A stretch of DNA of 20,479 nucleotides from Bacillota bacterium (GTDB lineage Bacteria; Bacillota; Clostridia; Acetivibrionales; DSM-1351), in assembly GCA_023398105.1 (NCBI GenBank), contig JAEWST010000067.1:1-20479 (forward strand), written 5' to 3'. Below, piece after piece: positions 1 through 8,069 of the stretch. Within the stretch, counting starts at the first letter, position 1; each line of letters opens with the position of its first letter. The position numbers were made by a program, and so were the translations under genes. The notes beneath the pieces were generated by a model. The model saw only the letters and a list, made by a program, of their open reading frames with translations. It was not told the origin of the DNA and searched no databases.

Positions 1-67
1 TGGATAGGTTATAATTAATTATACAATAAACATTCGGTCGTGATATAATAAATAAAAATAGAAAGGA

Positions 68-361
68 ATGAAGCGTATCATGGCAGGAAAAACACAAAAC
101 TATACAGATGATTTTAAGAAGCAAATAGTAGCATTGAGACAAAATGGCAAGCCAGCATCAGAAATAGCTAAAGAGTATGGAATAGCAAAATCCACTGTAA
201 GTAAGTGGTCAAATGACTATAGTAATTCTGGTTCTTTTAAGACTAAGGATAACCGTACTGATGAAGAAAACGAGCTGATACGTCTACGTAAAGAAAATAA
301 ACAATTACTAATGGAAAATGATATTTTAAAGCAGGCAGCGCTGATAATGGCACGAAAGTAG
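68..361 (+). CDS. IS3-family transposase OrfA (HTH and leucine zipper)
   Basis: A 97-residue DNA-binding subunit of an IS3-type transposase. The N-terminal half carries a helix-turn-helix of the transposase_8 type (residues about 10-50, with the pattern SEIAKEYGIAKSTVSKW). The C-terminal half, from about residue 65, is a coiled coil with leucines in heptads (ELIRLRKENKQLLMENDILK). The start is uncertain: ATG at 68 touches the AAAGGA ribosome site, while in-frame ATG at 80 (MAGKTQ...) lies 12 bases from it and gives a more usual N-terminus. It ends at TAG 359-361 and overlaps the open orfB frame, which runs from 322. Together they should give OrfA and, by -1 frameshifting, the OrfAB fusion. 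Confidence 0.9.
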   Translation: MKRIMAGKTQNYTDDFKKQIVALRQNGKPASEIAKEYGIAKSTVSKWSNDYSNSGSFKTKDNRTDEENELIRLRKENKQLLMENDILKQAALIMARK

Positions 362-401
362 AACTTATTCTTGCTAATAAGGGAAAGTACAGTATCAGCG
401 C
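325..401 (+). promoter_or_regulatory. Programmed -1 frameshift signal: slippery heptamer plus stem
   Basis: The heptamer T TTA AAG (325-331) sits in the orfA frame with the X XXY YYZ phasing needed for -1 slippage. The -1 frame is open from 322 onward into orfB. Six bases after the heptamer, GCGCTGATA (338-346) pairs perfectly with TATCAGCGC (393-401). Between the arms, CTTATT and AATAAG can form an inner hairpin. Slippery site, short spacer and stem is the known layout of IS3 frameshift signals. That it works here is inference. Confidence 0.75.
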
Positions 402-402
402 C

Positions 403-1191
403 ATGTGTAGAATTCTTAACATACCTCGAAGCTTAATCTACTACAAGAAAAAGCTAAGGGTATATAACACTAAGCTTGAAAATGCAATAATATCTATCTT
501 TAGAGACAGTAAGAATAACTACGGTTCAAGAAAAATCAAGGTAGAATTGCAAAAACAGAATATTATAGCATCTAGGCGAAAAATAAGAGTAATAATGGAG
601 AAATATAGATTAATTTCAAATTATACTATAAAGCAATATAAGATTCATAAAAACAAATGCAACGAGGATGAAGTAAATAATATCGTTAATAGAGAATTTG
701 AGAACAGAGAAGATTTAGAGATAGTTGTAAGTGATTTAACCTATGTAAATGTTTGTGGGAAGTGGAATTATATATGCCTATTAATAAATCTATTTAACAG
801 AGAGATTGTGGGGTATTCTGCTGGGTCAAGAAAAGATGCAGATTTAGTATATGAGGCATTTCTGAATTCTAAGGTAAATCTATCAAAGATTAAAATATTT
901 CATACTGATAGAGGAAGTGAATTTAAAAATAAGATTATAAATGAAGTTTTACATACCTTTAATATTAAGCGTTCACTAAGCAAGAAGGGATGCCCTTATG
1001 ATAACGCAGTTGCAGAAGCTGGGTATAAGATAATAAAGACAGAATTTGCATTTAATAGAATTTTTAAGAGTTTAGATGAACTAAAAAAAGAATTGAGAGA
1101 TTATGTAAAGTGGTACAATAATAAACGAATTCATGGAGCACTTAATTATATGTCTCCTGTAGAATATCGTTTGGCTAAAATGACCGAATAA
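403..1191 (+). CDS. IS3-family transposase OrfB (DDE integrase domain)
   Basis: Catalytic part of the IS3 transposase, which cuts and joins DNA at the element ends. The N-terminal region (residues about 1-85) resembles the HTH_21 domain. The rve integrase core follows, with the DDE triad visible as D in SDLTYV, D in HTDRGSEF and E in DNAVAEAG. A typical ending (WYNNKRIHGALNYMSPVEY) is present, so the protein looks intact. The frame is open from 322, upstream of ATG 403. The functional product is therefore probably the OrfAB fusion made by slipping at TTTAAAG (325-331) rather than a protein started at 403. It is co-directional with orfA and opposite to all the defence genes. Confidence 0.92.
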   Translation: MCRILNIPRSLIYYKKKLRVYNTKLENAIISIFRDSKNNYGSRKIKVELQKQNIIASRRKIRVIMEKYRLISNYTIKQYKIHKNKCNEDEVNNIVNREFENREDLEIVVSDLTYVNVCGKWNYICLLINLFNREIVGYSAGSRKDADLVYEAFLNSKVNLSKIKIFHTDRGSEFKNKIINEVLHTFNIKRSLSKKGCPYDNAVAEAGYKIIKTEFAFNRIFKSLDELKKELRDYVKWYNNKRIHGALNYMSPVEYRLAKMTE

Positions 1192-1215
1192 TAGTTGTAC
1201 AAAAAAGTGTTGACA

Positions 1216-2451
1216 AACCATCTTATCTTCATATGGAATAAAAACCGGTGGATTTTCATAAAACGATTTATCCGATTTTGAATCAATAAATTCATAATCG
1301 TCAAATTGATTATTAAACCCCTCTATATCTTCAAGTGACTTTCTCTTTTTAGAAACTGATAACCCTTTTGCATCAGCGACTCCAATTAGCTCTCTCACAT
1401 ATAAATCTGGAAATAGGTTTCTGAATGCATTAAATATGTCAAGACGTTCTGGTAGTCCAGCTCCATATTGGACCTTTTCAGTTATTTTATTGTTAGTAAG
1501 TAAAACAATATCATTAGCATCAGAAGAGAGAAAATCACTGTAATTATTCGGATTAGTTAAAGCATCCAACAGATTTAGTTTCATTAATTCCGCTAATATT
1601 ATGTCGGCAACACCGCTGAATTGGAAATGCCTCTTATTATCTCGTGTGTACATTATTCTTATGAGCTTTTTTCTTTTATTATTGAGATATTCATTTTCTT
1701 TATAGACGTAGACACTGCTTGAATTCTTACTTGTAATAAAATTTTTTGATTTAGCCACATCCACCAGTGGTTTACATACCCAAACTTTAATGCCTGTGTA
1801 AACATTTAGAAATATCTTGTCTGGAAATTCTCGATTATTCACTAAGCTAAATGTAATCGAATATGAAAACCGCTCAACATCAGCCTTCTTAATTGGATAG
1901 TCAAAAGTATTTGATATTGCAACAGCTTCTCTCTTTGTATCGATAACTGGATAAAAGACAAGTTCCCTATCGTTTAAGGAATGCATCTCAATCTTATTCC
2001 TACAAAATTCAAAATTGTATAATTGAGGAATAACGCCATATATATCAAATTTATATGTTGTTTCAAAAAGCTGTTTAGTTATAATTTTTGTTGGTTTCTT
2101 AATAAATAAATCATCAATTGTAAATGCCTTAATATCGCTAACAATTAACCACTCTTGTATCAAGGCTGCTACAGTCGCAGTGCTTATTTCTTTTAATGAG
2201 AAAATCCAAAATCTATCTGCTTCGACTTTTTGTTCTCTGCTGACATTATTACGTGTATACACAACCTCATCAATAGCCAATGAGATTATTTCCGACAAAT
2301 TTCTAATAGCACATTTAAGACTATTATCATTAGAATCCAATACTTTATCTATAAGTTTTTCAGGCCACGAATAAACAAATAATTCTTTATCAACTATATT
2401 ATCTTTATTTATTTCAAATTGGTGTAATTGTAGCTTCTGGTTCTTAAACAA
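1216..2451 (-). pseudogene. pPIWI_RE-family protein, truncated by IS3 insertion
   Basis: About 412 native codons remain. The open frame then runs into the IS and adds about 45 foreign residues before a stop at 1081. I assign it to the pPIWI_RE family from its place as third gene after a REase-like gene and a DinG-like helicase, plus its N-terminal character: a long mixed alpha/beta region and the segment GAGLPERLDIFNAFRNLFPDLY, which looks MID-like. Full-length members are roughly twice this size, with the RNase H/PIWI domain holding the conserved R and E at the C-terminus; that part is missing here. The likely start is TTG at 2451: it follows the helicase stop after one base and has AGGAGGGGG nine bases upstream. 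Upstream in-frame ATGs (2484) lie before that ribosome site, inside the helicase gene. Family call is inference from context; the truncation is seen directly. Confidence 0.7.
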
Positions 2452-2452
2452 T

Positions 2453-5400
2453 CTAGTAATCCCCCTCCTCTTCATATGCATCATTAGTAGAATTGTTAAA
2501 ATTATTAATAGCTTTTGACAGTCCTATGAGATACTGACCATAAAGCATTTCTCCTATGGAACTATTAACATCTTTTATGATTTCTTCCCAGGCCTTTAGC
2601 ATACTTACCTTTGAAGTTAATTCCCCATTTTGGATATTTGCAAAACTAGCATCACAGTAAAATACACGGCAATCACAGCCGTTTCGTTGCATTCTTCCAA
2701 CTGCTTGCTTAACAGGAATAAATGTATACCATGCTAGAATTGCTCTTTGCTCTGGTTCTAAGTGTTTCCAGAATTTTTTTTCATTAAAATCACTTAGCAT
2801 ATTAAAAGCAAATTTTCTCACTTCAGACATAGCTCCATCCAAAGTATATCCTTTCTTTTGATATTTCTTAAACATAGGAGCAATTATAGAGTTCAAAATA
2901 CGGTAATTGTACGCTAAGTCATCTGGTGAAATATATGGTCTAATCAAAATGAATGCAGATCCAAAATACGAATTTCCTTTTTTATCGACAATATTATAGC
3001 CTCTAGAAATAATCGATAATGGAGCTACCAGTACATCAATATCACCCAAGTTAGGTATCTCTTCAATCTGCGATGTATTGATTTCATCCTCTTTTAAATC
3101 TTCCGTATTGCTAAGTATTCTGTATGTAATATCACGACCAACTAAATAATCACCCACTGTTCTACATTGTTCATAACTATTCACAATAAGAAGTACCTTT
3201 CGATTAGCATCTTGAGTTTGCCAATATTTTAGTTCCACTTTAATGTCATTCAGTAGCAACTTTAAAAGTTCTATAAGCCTTTCTCTTTTCAATAAGTTGT
3301 CTGATACGCCTGATATTCTAATTCCAACGCCATTCTTATCATATTTGGTATTAATAAACTGTTCGATTTTTCCTTCGTTTCTGTCCGATTTTAAAACAAA
3401 TGTTGGCTCTTCATCTATATGGAAGTGAGCCGATGCGGGTGCATAGCTCGTCCCTGAGAGTAAAACAACAGCAGGTCCTTCTTGATTGATTTCTTTTTTG
3501 ATATATGGCCAGTCTTCAATCAATGATCTTCCAATCCCTGAATAATTGAACAAATACACATACAATCTATTATCTTCATTTAAAATTAATTTGTATCCGA
3601 AGATGTTCCCAATTACTGATTCTGACATAAAATGAATAAATTCTTTATTATAAAACTTAAATGGCGTAAAAATAGTATTGATTTCAGGAATCTTGGAAGC
3701 CAAGTTCTCTATTGTGCTATTCTGAATTCTGAAATAATAATCAATTAAAACAATATAAATGAATAACTCAAATTTCTTTTTAAAAAGTCTTTTTCGATCA
3801 TACTTATCCGATTTCTTTATGCTTAAATCATATTTGTTAATGTAGTTTTCAATAATCTCCTCAATAATGGTAGCAGCATTTCCTACATTAGGGCATTTTG
3901 TAAACTTATCATATAAAACAAAAATCTCATGACTCATCAATTCTTCATTAAGACGCAATTCTTCTGACAGCGGTAAAAAAGTCTGCAAACTTTCAATAAA
4001 TCGTTTACTTTGACCACTCTCTGGATTAGCAATATCGTTAACCACTGAAAAAAACAAAGATCTTGGTGTTAATGTTTCAGAAATTAAATGCTTTCTAAAT
4101 GCCATTGAATTAATAATCAGATATTCCATTCGATATAAAAGTTGTGTCAAATGAGGCTGGTTAACAATCCATCTGTGGGTTTCAGATTCTAAGTTAACTG
4201 CTTTATGAGATTTTAATAACTCTTCTACTTTCTGAAATTTTCTCATTATTGATTCGTTTTCACCATAGAAAATCTCACTCGTCATGAACTGATGATCAAA
4301 ATCCTCCTGTACGGAGTCTGCCTCATCAATAAATATGACATCCAAGTAATCGTGGAACAACTCATAGTAGGTTCTTCTTTGTGAATCAATGATTTGATTT
4401 GCTTTTGATGAAAGAAGAGAATGAGATGTAGTCACCCATACTTCAGCCTTTTCTAAGTCAATAAACTTTCTAAAGAATCCACATTCGCCAAACAAAGGAC
4501 AATTATAATGGTTTCTACTTCCATCTTTCTTTAAGTTATTACAGGGATACTGTGCTTCACTAATATCCATGTCGTTTGCATAATGACTTAACATACAGTA
4601 TCCAGTCAAATAATCAAGTGCCGACAAACTACTTCTGCATATATCATTAAAAGAATCTGCTGAACTTAATCGTGACTTTAAAAAGCGATGACGATGTTTG
4701 TCCAATTGAGTAGTTCCAATAATTGGCGCAACCTTCACTCCCAAGTCAATCAAAGTTTCATATGTTTTTATAACTTCCGCCACATTAGGAACAATAATGC
4801 CAATTCTAACATCTTCATCTTTAAGTAATCTGAGTGTTTCCTGTATGATATAAGTTGATTTACCTGCTCCTAATAATCCTACAATATGGATTAAACCTCT
4901 ATAACGTATTTCATTATCAAAGTCATTACATGAACTTATATGTATACTTGGTCTTTCAGCCCATTTGGAACCTAATTCATATTTAAATTTATCCCAATCG
5001 AATCCTAAAGGTAACGTCTTATTATGCTTAGTACGATACCCCCCCATAGCCTGATATGTTGGAATTATTCTGGTACCAATATCAAATTCAAAAGATTTTG
5101 TAGTGTATTTCTCATCATAGCCCTGTCCCAATCTAATAATACGTTCATAGCTTCCAGAACCTTCAATGAACTTCCTCTCGTTTTGTATATTTAAACTAAA
5201 CTTGCTAATCATTTCTTCATATTCTGAGTCTCGATCTACAAAATATGCGATATTGTTATTCTTAATAACCTTTTCATTTTCAACAGTGAAATATCTGAAT
5301 TTTTGTGGAACGTCTAAATATTCTATGAAATCGACCTCAAGTTGTTTATTGCTATAATATTGATGATAATGTTTTCTCAATATATAGAATATATAGTCAA

Positions 5401-5590
5401 ATCGATGTTCGTTGCTCGAAAAGAATCTTTTAAAATATTGAGTAAAGTACAAATTGGCATTTGAAATTTCAAATTCACCAAGTGCCTTATATAATGCATA
5501 GATAACAAATTCAATTCGTCTAAATAGTTTTTCATCAACTACTAACTGATTTTCATCAAAGAGGTTCTTTAATTGTTTATTATAACTCAT
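2453..5590 (-). CDS. DinG/XPD-like superfamily 2 helicase of the pPIWI_RE module
   Basis: Predicted 1045-residue ATP-dependent helicase. Walker A is GLLGAGKST (about residues 238-246). The DEAD-like Walker B is FIDEAD (about 420-425). Motif VI is QAVGRMQRNGCD (about 962-973). Four cysteines between Walker A and Walker B (C332, C350, C364, C370) are placed like the [4Fe-4S] cysteines of XPD/DinG helicases. The N-terminal 220 residues are family-specific and may correspond to the pPIWI_RE_Z region. The start is taken as ATG 5590: it overlaps the end of the upstream gene by 11 bases and has GAGGTGGG upstream. The longer reading from 5629 would begin inside that gene with no ribosome site. In the pPIWI_RE module this helicase is thought to unwind R-loops or duplex DNA for its partners. 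The gene appears intact. Confidence 0.8.
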   Translation of the reverse strand: MSYNKQLKNLFDENQLVVDEKLFRRIEFVIYALYKALGEFEISNANLYFTQYFKRFFSSNEHRFDYIFYILRKHYHQYYSNKQLEVDFIEYLDVPQKFRYFTVENEKVIKNNNIAYFVDRDSEYEEMISKFSLNIQNERKFIEGSGSYERIIRLGQGYDEKYTTKSFEFDIGTRIIPTYQAMGGYRTKHNKTLPLGFDWDKFKYELGSKWAERPSIHISSCNDFDNEIRYRGLIHIVGLLGAGKSTYIIQETLRLLKDEDVRIGIIVPNVAEVIKTYETLIDLGVKVAPIIGTTQLDKHRHRFLKSRLSSADSFNDICRSSLSALDYLTGYCMLSHYANDMDISEAQYPCNNLKKDGSRNHYNCPLFGECGFFRKFIDLEKAEVWVTTSHSLLSSKANQIIDSQRRTYYELFHDYLDVIFIDEADSVQEDFDHQFMTSEIFYGENESIMRKFQKVEELLKSHKAVNLESETHRWIVNQPHLTQLLYRMEYLIINSMAFRKHLISETLTPRSLFFSVVNDIANPESGQSKRFIESLQTFLPLSEELRLNEELMSHEIFVLYDKFTKCPNVGNAATIIEEIIENYINKYDLSIKKSDKYDRKRLFKKKFELFIYIVLIDYYFRIQNSTIENLASKIPEINTIFTPFKFYNKEFIHFMSESVIGNIFGYKLILNEDNRLYVYLFNYSGIGRSLIEDWPYIKKEINQEGPAVVLLSGTSYAPASAHFHIDEEPTFVLKSDRNEGKIEQFINTKYDKNGVGIRISGVSDNLLKRERLIELLKLLLNDIKVELKYWQTQDANRKVLLIVNSYEQCRTVGDYLVGRDITYRILSNTEDLKEDEINTSQIEEIPNLGDIDVLVAPLSIISRGYNIVDKKGNSYFGSAFILIRPYISPDDLAYNYRILNSIIAPMFKKYQKKGYTLDGAMSEVRKFAFNMLSDFNEKKFWKHLEPEQRAILAWYTFIPVKQAVGRMQRNGCDCRVFYCDASFANIQNGELTSKVSMLKAWEEIIKDVNSSIGEMLYGQYLIGLSKAINNFNNSTNDAYEEEGDY

Positions 5591-6689
5591 TGATAATATC
5601 ACCCACCTCTTTATATAACTCATTCTCATAGATAACTTTAACCTTGTACGTTAATTGGCTAATTCTCTTTTTAACAATGTTTTTATAATTACCGCCTTTA
5701 TAAATATTTCTTCTATGCTCAGGTATAACCAAAAAAACATGATTTTCCTCGCTTACACCTTCCATTTTGATAAGTGACTGATTTTTAATAAGTGTATCTA
5801 CTAGATCATAAGGAGAAGCAAAATCTTTTACATCAATAAAAATCATTCCTGCATCAAGGCTTAAAGATATATCAAATTTATCAATTTCAGGATACAGAAG
5901 TACTTTATCTTCTCCATATACTTCAGATAGTCGTCTATAAATCCGTAATTCTGATACTCCTGGTAACAATGTGTACGTATAGATACCACGCTTAAGATTC
6001 TTATACTTATAAGCCTCATCAATAGTAAATTCTTTAGGTAATAATAAATCCCTGTCACGGTAATACATGCACATATCCGTGCATCTGAATTCCTTTAAAA
6101 GATCATTATCTAAGAGTTTTCCACATATAGGGCAAATATAATTATCTTTCCTATTAAAACTAGTATTTTCATACCAATCTCTAATTTTCATAATGTTATC
6201 AGATATATTCGAATATTTGCCAATCAGATTCATAATACGATCAGCAGTTAAACAGTAGTTTGAAGAACTAATGAATGCCCTTACTTCTGAATACATCTCA
6301 ATAATTCTCTGCTCTTTTGTCCGTTTATATTCTTCTCTACAAGCAAGAAGAAATTCTCTAACTAATTTCTGGTCAACATCATCATTTTGAATGCTATTTT
6401 CATACCAATATTTAATCGAAGAATCTACATGCCCATTCTCGTTTAAAATCTTCAAGAACTTATATTCATCATCTATTTCAAATCCAAAGTCATAGATAGA
6501 AATAGTTTTTATTTGTTTTATGAATTCACGTATATTTTTTGAAGGTGCTATTTTTGTATGGTGAATCAAATAGCTATTTAGCCCATTGATCACACTTTTT
6601 GAATTACCCGGAATACTTCGGTAATCCTGCTCCCACTCAATCATCATTTTTACAACACTAATCAACAATTCATATGTCTCACCAGTCAA
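5580..6689 (-). CDS. REase-fold protein with zinc finger, first gene of the pPIWI_RE module
   Basis: Predicted 369-residue protein. The N-terminal half is helical. A four-cysteine zinc-ribbon-like motif follows (C-P-I-C ... C-T-D-M-C, about residues 186-207). The C-terminal domain looks like a restriction-endonuclease fold: an acidic residue in KFDISL (about 273), then a strand ending FIDVKDF, which supplies the D-x-K catalytic pair (about 286 and 288). This combination, immediately before a DinG-like helicase and a pPIWI_RE-like gene, fits the REase component described for that three-gene module. Start choice: TTG at 6689 lies eight bases after AGGAG. GTG at 6698 overlaps that site and is less likely. 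The family name is inference; the DxK pattern and cysteines are visible. Nuclease activity is unproven. Confidence 0.68.
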   Translation of the reverse strand: MTGETYELLISVVKMMIEWEQDYRSIPGNSKSVINGLNSYLIHHTKIAPSKNIREFIKQIKTISIYDFGFEIDDEYKFLKILNENGHVDSSIKYWYENSIQNDDVDQKLVREFLLACREEYKRTKEQRIIEMYSEVRAFISSSNYCLTADRIMNLIGKYSNISDNIMKIRDWYENTSFNRKDNYICPICGKLLDNDLLKEFRCTDMCMYYRDRDLLLPKEFTIDEAYKYKNLKRGIYTYTLLPGVSELRIYRRLSEVYGEDKVLLYPEIDKFDISLSLDAGMIFIDVKDFASPYDLVDTLIKNQSLIKMEGVSEENHVFLVIPEHRRNIYKGGNYKNIVKKRISQLTYKVKVIYENELYKEVGDIINEL

Positions 6690-6754
6690 AATAGCCACTC
6701 CTTTAAATGTTAATATTTCAACTTGATAACTTTCTCATAAAAAAATATTCCAAT

Positions 6755-6785
6755 ATTATATCCATTGTACCGAATCAGATGTACC
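6755..6785 (-). promoter_or_regulatory. Candidate promoter of the pPIWI_RE operon with GGTACA direct repeats
   Basis: On the minus strand a perfect TATAAT (6760-6755) lies about 65 bases before the TTG start, but no good -35 box is seen 16-18 bases upstream. The -35 position instead holds two direct copies of GGTACA (6785-6780 and 6771-6766) spaced 14 bases apart. Repeats at a weak -35 suggest a regulator binding site, the obvious candidate being the WYL protein encoded next door. Assignment is inference. Confidence 0.4.
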
Positions 6786-6815
6786 AAAAACAGGACAGTG
6801 TAGTAAACATGTAAC

Positions 6816-7799
6816 CTAATATAGTTCAAGTATTTCTTTTAAATACTCCTTATACTTCAGCAAAACAGCATCTGGTGACAGAATTTTTACCTTAGATCCA
6901 AACTGACATAACCACGCGAAGAAGGTGTTACTAACCTCAACCTTTATCCAAATATAGAAGCTATTATCATCATGTTTTCCAATGGTTATTTCTTTTCCAT
7001 ATCTATCAATAACGGTATTCACTAAAGTATTATCTAATTGAAGTTTTAGAGTTACCTCCTCACCACCAAACATGTTGAAAACTTTTTTAGAATACTCTGC
7101 AATATCAAAGTCCTCTTTAGTGGGCAATGGCTCTCTTTGAATTTCGCACAATTCAATATCAGTCATGCGGTCTATTCGATAATGAGTAAAGTCATTGTAT
7201 TTTTGTGAAAAAGTAACCAAATAATAGTTTTCATCATCCCACGACAAACCATAAGGACTTACAGTATATCTATTGCCACCCTTTCTATATATTTTCTCTT
7301 TATTTATATCATAATCAAAATACTTAAATGATACTTGTTTGTTTTTAGCTATGGCAGTATGTAAGCTATCTACGTTATAATAAATACTTTCATTAATTGT
7401 CTTAACTCTATTAGAAACATAAACTTGGCGCTGAAGAGATTGTGCCTGTTTCTTACTTGCTAAACTCTCAATTTTCTTGATTAACTCATTACTCTTTTTA
7501 TGCGTTACAAATTTTGAGCACTGTACAGCATCAACCAGAAGCTTCAATTCAGGTAGTTCAAAAAGACGGCTTGCCACAAAATACTCTGTTGTCTTGGATT
7601 TTCTGACAGCTATGTCAAGCCCATATTGACGAAGTGCTTCAAGATCGTCATAGATTGACTTTCTTTCAGCCGAGATACCATATCTATCAAGTTCGGCAAT
7701 CATTTCGTTAATGGACATTGTGTTTTCTTCATCAGTTCTCTCTTCAAGCATTTTCATAAGATATAACAACTTTAATTTTTGCATAGAACTCTTTGTCAT
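6816..7799 (-). CDS. WYL-domain transcriptional regulator
   Basis: Predicted 327-residue regulator of the helix-turn-helix/WYL class. The N-terminal winged HTH (about 1-70) reads MQKLKLLYLMKMLEE... with a recognition segment around SAERKSIYDDLEAL. The WYL domain (about 145-235) shows the hallmark SPYGLSWDDENYYLV and the basic HYRIDRM motif that usually lines the ligand pocket. A WYL C-terminal extension follows. WYL proteins bind nucleic acid or nucleotide ligands and often control phage-defence operons. This one lies between the R-M operon and the pPIWI_RE operon, co-directional with both, and ends 126 bases before the REase-like gene. Start ATG 7799 has TGAGGT upstream at normal spacing. 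Control of the pPIWI_RE operon is inference from position. Confidence 0.88.
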   Translation of the reverse strand: MTKSSMQKLKLLYLMKMLEERTDEENTMSINEMIAELDRYGISAERKSIYDDLEALRQYGLDIAVRKSKTTEYFVASRLFELPELKLLVDAVQCSKFVTHKKSNELIKKIESLASKKQAQSLQRQVYVSNRVKTINESIYYNVDSLHTAIAKNKQVSFKYFDYDINKEKIYRKGGNRYTVSPYGLSWDDENYYLVTFSQKYNDFTHYRIDRMTDIELCEIQREPLPTKEDFDIAEYSKKVFNMFGGEEVTLKLQLDNTLVNTVIDRYGKEITIGKHDDNSFYIWIKVEVSNTFFAWLCQFGSKVKILSPDAVLLKYKEYLKEILELY

Positions 7800-8069
7800 G
7801 AAAGTAACCTCAACATGCTAATTCCAAATAATTACACTTCTTATGGTATCATAACATCACAAGAGGTGTCTAATAAATCGTATATTAATCTTTTCTTATA
7901 GTTATCAACAAATAAAAAATTTGTTTAATTATTCAGTTTGCAACTCGTACTGAAATGAACCATCTCGGGTATAATTTTAACTTCCTAATATTCCAAGATG
8001 TTATTTCTTAAAAAAGGTTAAAACATAGAAAAGTTCCCACTGTTGACAACAGCAATGGGAGCTTTATTT
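7800..8069. other. Intergenic region between McrC-like gene and WYL regulator
   Basis: A 270-base AT-rich gap. The right end holds the terminator of the R-M operon. The part just before the WYL start should hold its promoter; a TAGACA-like box is visible on the minus strand near 7875, but no convincing -10 is at the right distance. No coding frame stands out. Confidence 0.5.
8033..8062 (-). terminator. Rho-independent terminator of the R-M operon
   Basis: On the minus strand the transcript can fold CCCA(TTG)CTGTTG-T-CAACAGTGGG, a ten-pair stem with a three-base bulge. It starts eight bases after the McrC-like stop codon and is followed by ACTTTTCTATGTTTT. Position and U-rich tail fit an intrinsic terminator. 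Confidence 0.75.

Larger units (their letters stand above)
1..1215 (+). mobile_element. IS3-family insertion sequence (left end at or just outside the window)
   Basis: Contains a two-frame orfA/orfB transposase in the -1 arrangement of IS3 elements. Imperfect terminal inverted repeats can be aligned: the inner part near 19-40 (tacaat...attcggtcg) matches the reverse complement of 1181-1199 (tacaac...attcggtca). The right end is placed at 1215 because the sequence there ends in TTGACA, fitting the usual TG...CA ends, and because the interrupted minus-strand gene resumes at about 1216. The left end cannot be fixed exactly: position 1 begins TG, but no target duplication can be compared because the left flank is missing. 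The element interrupts the pPIWI_RE-like gene. Element boundaries are inference; the transposase assignment is secure. Confidence 0.85.

Noticed and set aside
1081..1215. C-terminal 45 codons of the pPIWI_RE-like frame as part of a normal protein
   Set aside because: These bases belong to the IS and overlap orfB on the other strand; they are read-through into foreign DNA.
7955..7975. TATAAT on the plus strand between the WYL and McrC-like genes as a promoter
   Set aside because: No -35 at a usable distance and no plus-strand gene downstream.
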